From: Bacteroidales bacterium
Lineage (GTDB): Bacteria > Bacteroidota > Bacteroidia > Bacteroidales > UBA932
Reading direction: 5' to 3'
NCBI GenBank assembly: GCA_021443605.1
Contig: JABUTQ010000403.1
Span: 1-8,767 of the forward strand
DNA length: 8,767 bases
This document shows, piece by piece, positions 1 through 5,264 of this stretch. Numbering within the stretch: the first letter of the stretch is position 1; the number at the start of each line of letters is the position of its first letter. A model generated the notes under the pieces. It made no database searches. It was given only the letters and a program-made list of their open reading frames with translations, and was not told the DNA's origin. The translations under genes and the position numbers were made by a program.

Positions 1-884
1 GACACAGGTCGGCTGACTTCTATGTTGCAGAGCTTCTGTGTTCTTGCCACATTGCTCTCAACTTCATCCGAAAGGAGATATATGTTTACGTCCTTTGCCT
101 TCTTTATCAGTTTGTTGGCGCTGTCGAGACCAAGCTCCTGCATCTTTTTGTCCTGCTGCGTCAAGCTTGTCTCATTGCTGTCAAAAAGGGATGAGGAGGG
201 ACGGAACAGCAGGGCGCCGACCGCATCGGCCTCATCCACAAGGTTTCTGCGGTATGAGAAATTGGTTATCAGAGAGCCGATGGAAAAACCGCCTTTCTTC
301 TCGGATCCTTCATAGTAGGGAACCCAAATGATCCAGGCATCGGGTTCATTCTCGCGAATATCGGCAGAGAGGATTTTCGTTGCGGCGCATTCTCCCACGA
401 AAAGATGAAGATTGCTCCCTTCAGGCGCATTCAACCAGCTTCTTACAATCTTCAACGCAGACAACTGCAAACCGAAGTAATTGAACAGGATGCTTATGTT
501 TATGAAGACTGCCAAAAAGTGAATGAGGGAGAAAATTGCCATATAAATCGGATTCTCCTTACATTCGGGACGGACTTCAATCAAGTCGGAATGGGATACG
601 AACATCTCAACCGAAGATATTATCGAACGGGTTATCAGAGCAACGATATTGTTCTTTGTCCCTTCGTAGTAAAATCCTATGGAATAGATTATTATACCGG
701 CCAATAAAATTCCGAGGGCGATAATCGTATAGTGTGTTCCGCGTACCTTTCTGGTCTTGTGGGAGGCGGCCGGAGTTGTCAACAACCACACCAGATATAC
801 CGCCGCCAGCGCAAATAACAGATTGACAAACTGAATAGCCGCCATTGCGGAAGGGCTATCCATAAATTCGTTGAAAAAGCTCAT
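1..884 (-). CDS. Partial membrane protein of unknown function (three TM segments plus soluble domain); 3' end beyond window
   Basis: An open frame runs from ATG at 884 to the left edge without a stop (294 codons seen), so the C-terminus is missing. Hydrophobic segments lie at about residues 15-36, 52-72 and 112-134. The basic loop between the first two (SHKTRKVRG, 41-49) suggests a periplasmic N-terminus and a cytoplasmic C-terminal part. Residues 73-111, between TM2 and TM3, form an extracytoplasmic loop containing an amphipathic-looking stretch (NNIVALITRSIISS). From about residue 159 a soluble domain starts with a hydrophobic strand and LFVGECAATKILSADI, which loosely resembles the first strand-turn-helix of a Rossmann-like fold; WIIWVPYY and VGALLFRP could be later strands. 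This recalls channels with cytosolic nucleotide-binding domains, but no potassium-filter motif (TVGYG-like) is present, so that is only a guess. I do not recognise the family. A terminator and a promoter-like box upstream suggest its own transcription unit. Confidence 0.8.
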   Translation of the reverse strand, partial: MSFFNEFMDSPSAMAAIQFVNLLFALAAVYLVWLLTTPAASHKTRKVRGTHYTIIALGILLAGIIIYSIGFYYEGTKNNIVALITRSIISSVEMFVSHSDLIEVRPECKENPIYMAIFSLIHFLAVFINISILFNYFGLQLSALKIVRSWLNAPEGSNLHLFVGECAATKILSADIRENEPDAWIIWVPYYEGSEKKGGFSIGSLITNFSYRRNLVDEADAVGALLFRPSSSLFDSNETSLTQQDKKMQELGLDSANKLIKKAKDVNIYLLSDEVESNVARTQKLCNIEVSRPV

Positions 885-907
885 TACGTTTCTATTTACA
901 AAGTGTA

Positions 908-915
908 CAAAGATA
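908..915 (-). promoter_or_regulatory. Putative -7 promoter box for the left-edge membrane protein gene
   Basis: On the minus strand the sequence is TATCTTTG, an exact match to the Bacteroidetes -7 consensus TAnnTTTG. It lies 23 bases upstream of the ATG at 884, giving a predicted leader of about 15-20 bases. A TTG at 935-933, 17 bases upstream, could be a -33 element, but it lies in the loop of the preceding terminator. The box directly follows the T-tract of that terminator, so one gene ends and the next begins within about 40 bases. Assignment rests on motif and position only. Confidence 0.45.
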
Positions 916-949
916 AAAAAAATCCCTAAAAGCAATTCACTTTTAGGGA
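915..949 (-). terminator. Rho-independent terminator of the outer-membrane barrel gene
   Basis: A perfect 10-base inverted repeat, TCCCTAAAAG (949-940 on the minus strand) and CTTTTAGGGA (932-923), is separated by a 7-base loop. It is followed on the minus strand by eight T residues (922-915). The stem begins 24 bases after the end of the barrel gene at 974. There is no T-tract on the plus-strand side, so it acts in the minus direction only. Confidence 0.9.
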
Positions 950-973
950 CTTATCTTGCAATCTTTTATCAGA

Positions 974-1597
974 TTAGAAAATCCAGGCGACACCTACGTG
1001 GAGTTCTCCTCTGTGATATGCCAAACTCTTGTCTTTTGCCCTGTTGATTACGCCGTAGTGATAACCGACACTGATGCGGGCAGCCTCACGGATATCGAAA
1101 CCGATACCACCGCCAAGAAGGACATCGAAACGGCCCATCTGAGTTTCTTTATAGAGGTCGATGGTCTTGCTTCCAGTCCCTATAATGGATGAACCGGTAA
1201 GTCTCATATTTGAGGCGCAACCTACACTGAAAGTGGGGCCCAGGAAGATGAACCCGCGAGACCTGCCAAGATCCAGGCCAACGCTGAGGTTTACAGGAAT
1301 GTTGAGGTACATATCTGTCTGAGTTCCAGCCAATTTATAAAAGCTGTTTCCTGCCAGTTGTCTGCCGGTAAGGTAGCTGAAATAGATACCCGGAGTGACA
1401 TAGAAAAATTCGTTCAAAAGGTCAATGGAATAATCGACTCCGGCATAAAAACCGTTGAGAGCGTCTCCTCTGGCTCTCATATTGTCAACCTTGTAACTAC
1501 TCGTGGAATTGAGATAGCCGGCACCAATGCTGGCCTGTGCAGAAGCGGTGAATGTGGTCATCGCTACAACTGCCAATGTCAAAATAATCTTCTTCAT
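974..1597 (-). CDS. Small outer-membrane beta-barrel protein with signal peptide
   Basis: 207 residues. The N-terminus is a typical signal peptide: MKK, a hydrophobic core (IILTLAVVAM), and a likely signal peptidase I site after TFTASA, about residue 20. The mature part alternates short hydrophobic or aromatic strands with glycine-rich turns (GFYAGVDYSID, FYVTPGIYFSYL, GFIFLGPTFSVG, FDVLLGGGIGFDI, ISVGYHYG, LHVGVAWIF). It ends in phenylalanine, as expected for an outer-membrane barrel handled by the BAM machinery. Size and pattern fit the broad outer-membrane beta-barrel (PorT/OmpA-barrel-like) proteins that are numerous in Bacteroidetes, probably with eight strands. No OmpA peptidoglycan-binding domain follows. 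The biological role is unknown. It has its own -7 box upstream and a strong terminator downstream, so it is probably monocistronic, though read-through from the glycerol operon is possible. Confidence 0.88.
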   Translation of the reverse strand: MKKIILTLAVVAMTTFTASAQASIGAGYLNSTSSYKVDNMRARGDALNGFYAGVDYSIDLLNEFFYVTPGIYFSYLTGRQLAGNSFYKLAGTQTDMYLNIPVNLSVGLDLGRSRGFIFLGPTFSVGCASNMRLTGSSIIGTGSKTIDLYKETQMGRFDVLLGGGIGFDIREAARISVGYHYGVINRAKDKSLAYHRGELHVGVAWIF

Positions 1598-1626
1598 TTT
1601 ATAATTCTCAAATGTTTATTGGGGTG

Positions 1627-1634
1627 CAAAGATA
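1627..1634 (-). promoter_or_regulatory. Putative -7 promoter box for the outer-membrane barrel gene
   Basis: The minus strand reads TATCTTTG, an exact TAnnTTTG match, 29 bases before the ATG at 1597. No convincing -33 TTTG lies at the usual distance. That region overlaps the 3' end of the upstream DUF386 gene. The predicted leader is about 20-25 bases. Confidence 0.5.
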
Positions 1635-1643
1635 GTATTTTTT

Positions 1644-2063
1644 TTATAACACCTTCACTTTAAAGATGGCTTTGTGGATAGTCCCTTCGCCGATTAGCGG
1701 AGCGTGTGCCGTGTCGGTATCAAAAGTAATCGCCTCTCCCGGCTTGATGGTGACGGTAGTCCAATCTTTGTCTTTGTAGAAGAGGATGTCTTTCTCTTCG
1801 TTGAACTCTCCGTCCGGATCAACACATTCGCGACGCGGCTTTACACCGAAACTCTCCTCTTTATCGAGAGGCACTTGTATGTCAATATACTTGTCATGCA
1901 CTTCAAGCCGGGCCTGCTCGGGAGTTTTCATCTGCGAATCTACTATATTTACAAATAGGTTGTCTCCATCTATGAAATGTTTTCCAAGCTCAAGTTCTCC
2001 AAGGTCGGTTTCAGCTATAAATTCAACAGCTTTGAGATAGTTGGGATTATTGTCTAAATTCAT
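1644..2063 (-). CDS. YhcH/YjgK/YiaL (DUF386) family cupin-like protein, possible sugar anomerase
   Basis: 139 residues, close to the usual length of about 150 for this family. Recognisable signatures are LEVHDKYIDIQ (residues 53-63; conserved Glu54, His56, Tyr59, Asp61), the FDTDTAHAP segment (114-122, with His120 and Pro122 lining the presumed active cavity), and a C-terminal KAIFKVKV strand. Family members are single-domain beta-sandwich proteins related to cupins. They often sit in sialic-acid or other sugar operons, and E. coli YhcH (NanQ) has been described as an N-acetylneuraminate anomerase. Here it is the third gene after glpK and glpF, 13 bases behind glpF, an unexpected partner for glycerol uptake. 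The family call is firm. The substrate is unknown, and the context does not support sialic acid. It shows no signal peptide, so it is probably cytoplasmic. Confidence 0.9.
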   Translation of the reverse strand: MNLDNNPNYLKAVEFIAETDLGELELGKHFIDGDNLFVNIVDSQMKTPEQARLEVHDKYIDIQVPLDKEESFGVKPRRECVDPDGEFNEEKDILFYKDKDWTTVTIKPGEAITFDTDTAHAPLIGEGTIHKAIFKVKVL

Positions 2064-2076
2064 AATATATTGATTA

Positions 2077-2799
2077 TTAGAAAATTATAATAAATGCAAG
2101 AGCTGCAAGGAGGCCGCCGCAGATGGGGCCGGCAACGGGGACCCAGCTGTATGCCCAATCGCTGTCTCCCTTCCCTTTGATTGGAATAATCGCATGGATG
2201 AGGCGAGGGCCAAAGTCACGGGCAGGATTGATGGCGTATCCCGTGGCACCGCCGAGCGACATACCGATTGCCATAATGAGCATAGTGACAGGGAAAGCGC
2301 CGAGGCTTCCAAGACCGATTTGGGCTGTCTCTCCCGGGGTTGAGAACACCAAAATTACAAACACGAGCAAGAAAGTGCCGATGAGCTCGCAAAGGAAATT
2401 CCGTTTGTAATTTCGAATGGCGGGAATTGTGGCGAAGCAGCCGAGTTTGGTGGCTTTATCCTCAGTGGCGTCGAAATGATCTTTGTAATAGACATATACA
2501 AGGAAAGCCCCAGCCATCGCACCCAATATCTGGGCAATTATATAACCCGGAACCAACGACCATGGAGTGCTACCGGCAACTGCAAGAGACAGAGTGACAG
2601 CAGGGTTGAGATGGGCTCCGGTATAAGGACCGGCAATGAACACGCCGCACATTACTGCAAAGCCCCAAGCCATCGTGACAACAGTCCAGCCGCCGTTCTG
2701 ACCTTTGGTCTTGTTGAGGGAAACGTTTGCGACAACGCCGTCTCCGAGAAGAATGAGAACCAGCGTTCCGATAAATTCAAAAAGGTATTGTGTGAACAT
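2077..2799 (-). CDS. glpF: Glycerol uptake facilitator (aquaglyceroporin, MIP family)
   Basis: 240 residues from ATG 2799. A longer reading from 2850 adds 17 residues (MGGCRVKDIVKIEKPNL) that do not look like a membrane-protein start and lie inside glpK. MFTQYLFEFIGT is the usual MIP N-terminus and leaves a 14-base gap to the glpK stop. Both pore half-helices are intact: GAHLNPAVTL (Asn65-Pro66-Ala67) and INPARDFGPRL (Asn191-Pro192-Ala193, with Arg194 and Asp195). The second motif, with Asp after Arg, is the glycerol-facilitator form. Trp45 and Arg194 correspond to the E. coli GlpF selectivity-filter residues Trp48 and Arg206; Tyr188 replaces Phe200. Six membrane helices can be placed. It should allow passive entry of glycerol across the inner membrane, with trapping by GlpK next door. 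It is shorter than E. coli GlpF (281 residues), mainly through a short C-terminus. Confidence 0.95.
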   Translation of the reverse strand: MFTQYLFEFIGTLVLILLGDGVVANVSLNKTKGQNGGWTVVTMAWGFAVMCGVFIAGPYTGAHLNPAVTLSLAVAGSTPWSLVPGYIIAQILGAMAGAFLVYVYYKDHFDATEDKATKLGCFATIPAIRNYKRNFLCELIGTFLLVFVILVFSTPGETAQIGLGSLGAFPVTMLIMAIGMSLGGATGYAINPARDFGPRLIHAIIPIKGKGDSDWAYSWVPVAGPICGGLLAALAFIIIF

Positions 2800-2813
2800 A
2801 AGATTTGGTTTTT

Positions 2814-4292
2814 CTATTTTGACAATGTCCTTGACACGGCATCCTCCCATCCCTTTTTAGCCTTTGTCTGAGGATTTTCGGGGGAGAACCTGCGTTCTAC
2901 TGCCCAAATTGATTTGATTTCATCTATACTTTCCCAATATCCAACTGCAAGGCCGGCAAGGAAGGCAGCTCCGGCGGCAGTGGTTTCGGTGTTCTTTGGA
3001 CGAATCACCTCACAATCGAGGATATCGGACTGGAACTGCATCAGAAGATTGTTTTTGGATGCACCACCATCAACTTTCAGTTCACAAAGTTTTACGCCGC
3101 TGTCATTTTCCATAGCATTGACGATGTCCATTGTCTGAAAGGCGATTCCTTCAAGCGCGGCACGAGCAATATGTGCAACCGTGGTTCCGCGGGTGATTCC
3201 ATAGACGCATCCTTTGGCATACTGGTCCCAATAGGGAGCTCCGAGGCCGGTGAGTGCAGGGACGAAATATACACCGCCATTATCGGGGACGGTATTTGCA
3301 AGCGCCTCTATTTCAGCACTCGACTTGATTACTCCAAGCCCATCGCGCAACCATTGAACCACGCTTCCGGCAACAAAGATACTCCCTTCGAGCGCGTAAG
3401 TCACCTTGTCTCCAATCTTCCACGCAATAGTGGTGAGGAGGTTGTTTTTCGACTCTATCGGAGCATCACCGGTGTTCATCAGCAGGAAGCAGCCGGTGCC
3501 GTAAGTGTTCTTCACAGCTCCGGGCTCCGTACACATCTGTCCGAACAATGCTGCCTGCTGGTCTCCAGCCATTCCAGATATGGGGATATTTCCGGCAATT
3601 ACGGTGGAATCGGTGCGCCCGTATATTTCTGAACTTGATTTCACCTCGGGCATCATAGATTCCGGAATGTCGAAAAGGGCAAGCAGTTCCTTATCCCACT
3701 CAAGGGTGTGGATATTGAAAAGCATTGTCCTTGAGGCATTTGTAATATCGGTAATATGCACTTTGCCCCCTGTGAGCTTCCATACGAGCCAGCTGTCAAC
3801 AGTGCCAAAACGGAGATTCCCCTTTTCGGCCTTTTCCCTTGCGCCCGGCACGTTTTCGAGAATCCAGTGAATCTTTGTGCCGCTGAAATATGCATCTATT
3901 ATGAGGCCTGTCTTCTTGCGGATGAAATCGGTCTTTCCGGCTTCTTTCAACGAATCACAATAACGGGACGTTCTTCTGTCTTGCCAAACGATGGCATTAT
4001 AGATTGGCATACCTGTTTCGGCATCCCACACGATAGTTGTCTCGCGCTGGTTGGTAATTCCTATACCGGCAATATCTGCTGCAGCAATCCCCTGATGGAC
4101 AATCGCTTCTGCCATTACACTGTACTCTGACGCCCAAATCTCCAACGGGTCGTGCTCCACCCATCCGGGCTGCGGAAAAATTTGCGTAAACTCTTTTTGT
4201 GCGGAAGAGCAGATTTCCCCTTTACGGTTGAAAATCATCGCCCTGGAACTGCTTGTCCCCTGATCGAGGGCTAAGATATATTTCTTGTTCAT
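2814..4292 (-). CDS. glpK: Glycerol kinase
   Basis: 492 residues, against about 500 for E. coli GlpK, and complete. It phosphorylates glycerol with ATP to sn-glycerol 3-phosphate in the cytoplasm. It shows the FGGY-kinase pattern: ATP/phosphate loop DQGTSSSR (10-17), glycerol-binding NQRETT (81-86, Arg83 and Glu84), Tyr135 in DAYFSGTK, and catalytic Asp244 in GMAGDQQAALFGQ. It also has the nucleotide-domain motif YGTGCF (264-269) and the second FGGY signature at 407-425 (VDGGASKNNLLMQF and following). The region around SSSEIYG (220-226) lacks the regulatory histidine phosphorylated by HPr in Firmicutes kinases, and I see no E. coli-like IIA-Glc binding segment at the C-terminus. Phosphotransferase control is therefore not supported. 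It is the first gene of glpK-glpF-DUF386, with a promoter-like box 25 bases upstream of the start. Confidence 0.98.
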   Translation of the reverse strand: MNKKYILALDQGTSSSRAMIFNRKGEICSSAQKEFTQIFPQPGWVEHDPLEIWASEYSVMAEAIVHQGIAAADIAGIGITNQRETTIVWDAETGMPIYNAIVWQDRRTSRYCDSLKEAGKTDFIRKKTGLIIDAYFSGTKIHWILENVPGAREKAEKGNLRFGTVDSWLVWKLTGGKVHITDITNASRTMLFNIHTLEWDKELLALFDIPESMMPEVKSSSEIYGRTDSTVIAGNIPISGMAGDQQAALFGQMCTEPGAVKNTYGTGCFLLMNTGDAPIESKNNLLTTIAWKIGDKVTYALEGSIFVAGSVVQWLRDGLGVIKSSAEIEALANTVPDNGGVYFVPALTGLGAPYWDQYAKGCVYGITRGTTVAHIARAALEGIAFQTMDIVNAMENDSGVKLCELKVDGGASKNNLLMQFQSDILDCEVIRPKNTETTAAGAAFLAGLAVGYWESIDEIKSIWAVERRFSPENPQTKAKKGWEDAVSRTLSK

Positions 4293-4317
4293 TATTTATA
4301 TTTAGTCACTGAAATAA

Positions 4318-4325
4318 CAAAGTTA
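4318..4325 (-). promoter_or_regulatory. Putative -7 promoter box of the glpK-glpF operon
   Basis: The minus strand reads TAACTTTG, matching TAnnTTTG, 25 bases before the glpK ATG at 4292. It lies within the 43-base gap after the phosphopantetheinyl transferase gene. The -33 region is a T-rich tract without a clear TTTG. The gap also holds an A/T-only hairpin (TTTTTTAGAAAAAA) too weak to be a convincing terminator, so read-through from the NRPS unit is possible. No operator repeat was recognised. Confidence 0.5.
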
Positions 4326-4335
4326 CGATTTTTTT

Positions 4336-4950
4336 CTAAAAAAGAGCATTGACTTGCAAAATGGGGATTTCCTGAGGAGAGTACAGGGCATAGCTCATAG
4401 CATATCCCTTTGAGGAATATATTTGAGAATGTAACACGATATCAGGATATTGTGTCAAAAGAGGTCTGGTATCATCCACAAGGCCAATGCCGGTTATTTT
4501 CAAAATCGCCTCTTTTACCGTCCAGAGACGGCAAAACTCCTCTTCGGGATGAAGAAAGGCCGCAATTGCTTCATTTTCAGCGGTATTATGTACCTGCTGA
4601 GACAATTCAACGGAATAGTGAGAAAACTCCTCCACGTCAATCCCGACAGGATTGTCGTTTATTGCACACACAACCGCTTTGTTGCAATGGCTGATATTGA
4701 AGAAAATATCGGGATGATTTATGAAAGATGGTTTGCCCTTCTCCGAAATACAAAATTCTTGAGGTTCGGTAATGCCATATTCCCTTTCCAGCCCATACAT
4801 CAGCAACAGATACGCTATCACACTGAGCTTGCGGTCTTTGTTAAACCTGAACCTCAATGCGTGCTCGCGCCTCTGCCCGCCGACTGAGGCCAATCCAAGA
4901 GCCAAATCTTGTGCAGTGAAAGATGATATGTCATCAAAGAGATAAATCAA
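4336..4950 (-). CDS. 4'-phosphopantetheinyl transferase (Sfp-type), TTG start
   Basis: 204 residues, near the Sfp-type length of about 220-230. It transfers the phosphopantetheine arm of coenzyme A to the serine of carrier proteins. Family motifs occur in order: GKPSF (72-76), FFNISHCNKAVVCAI (83-97, with the Ser-His of the CoA-binding segment), VGIDVEE (102-108, Mg-binding Asp105 and Glu107), and LWTVKEAILKITGIGL (142-157, with Glu147 and Lys151). The start must be near 4950, because an in-frame TGA lies three codons upstream at 4959-4957. The codon at 4950-4948 is TTG, and the next Met is residue 51, beyond essential sequence. The start is 2 bases after the STAS stop, so translation is probably coupled. 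It is the last gene of the NRPS unit, and its likely substrate is the carrier domain encoded upstream. Whether it also serves the fatty-acid carrier protein cannot be told. Confidence 0.93.
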   Translation of the reverse strand: MIYLFDDISSFTAQDLALGLASVGGQRREHALRFRFNKDRKLSVIAYLLLMYGLEREYGITEPQEFCISEKGKPSFINHPDIFFNISHCNKAVVCAINDNPVGIDVEEFSHYSVELSQQVHNTAENEAIAAFLHPEEEFCRLWTVKEAILKITGIGLVDDTRPLLTQYPDIVLHSQIYSSKGYAMSYALYSPQEIPILQVNALF

Positions 4951-4952
4951 GG

Positions 4953-5252
4953 CTATTCAAACTTTACGAAAGTATCGAAGCCTGTGAGTGAAAACACCTG
5001 CATCACAGTAGGTTGCACTTTATGAAAAGTGAGCGATCCGCCGGAGGCGTTCATCCGTTTGTAGAGAGCAAGAAATACGCGGAGAGCGGCAGAAGTGATA
5101 TACTCCAGATTCTCCGCATCAATCTCCACCTGACTTCCATCCGCTATCTGCGCATCGAAAGTTTTTTTCATCTCCTCCGAAAGCAGTGTGTCAATTTTTC
5201 CGGCAATTTCGACGGCGGTCTTTCCCTGATTGTTACTGATTTTGATATCCAT
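4953..5252 (-). CDS. Single-domain STAS protein (anti-sigma-factor-antagonist type)
   Basis: 99 residues, a complete stand-alone STAS domain of the SpoIIAA/RsbV type. It contains the N-terminal beta strands (MDIKISNNQGKTAVEIAGKID), the VEIDAENLEYITSAALRVFLAL segment (42-63), and a C-terminal GGSLTFHKVQPTVMQVFSLTGF region. Ser54 in ITSAALRV aligns with the serine phosphorylated in RsbV (DSTGLGV), so the phospho-switch residue is kept. Ala55-Ala56 replace the commoner Ser/Thr-Gly pair. It follows the SpoIIE-type phosphatase by 12 bases and precedes the transferase by 2 bases. The phosphatase is therefore the natural enzyme to remove its phosphate. The kinase that would add the phosphate (RsbW/SpoIIAB-type ATPase) is not in this window, and the output partner is unknown. 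Confidence 0.93.
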   Translation of the reverse strand: MDIKISNNQGKTAVEIAGKIDTLLSEEMKKTFDAQIADGSQVEIDAENLEYITSAALRVFLALYKRMNASGGSLTFHKVQPTVMQVFSLTGFDTFVKFE

Positions 5253-5264
5253 TATTCTATATTA

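Noticed and set aside
22..789. Short open frames at 22-331, 405-707 and 536-724 (plus) and 607-789 (minus)
   Set aside because: All overlap the continuous 294-codon minus-strand frame from 884 to the edge, whose membrane segments and composition look like real protein.
923..949. The inverted repeat as a bidirectional terminator
   Set aside because: No T-tract follows it on the plus strand, and no plus-strand gene ends here.
2077..2850. glpF starting at 2850 with 17 extra residues
   Set aside because: The extension overlaps glpK, is polar and charged, and precedes a typical MIP N-terminus at Met 2799.
3171..3870. Plus-strand open frames antisense to glpK (153 and 121 codons)
   Set aside because: glpK is intact with full motifs on the minus strand; these are codon-bias shadows without recognisable domains.
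4326..4344. A/T-only inverted repeat between the transferase gene and glpK as a terminator
   Set aside because: The stem has only A-T pairs and a 2-base loop, too weak for a convincing intrinsic terminator.
4410..4887. Plus-strand frames opposite the phosphopantetheinyl transferase gene
   Set aside because: The minus-strand protein has all family motifs; the plus-strand translations are not protein-like.
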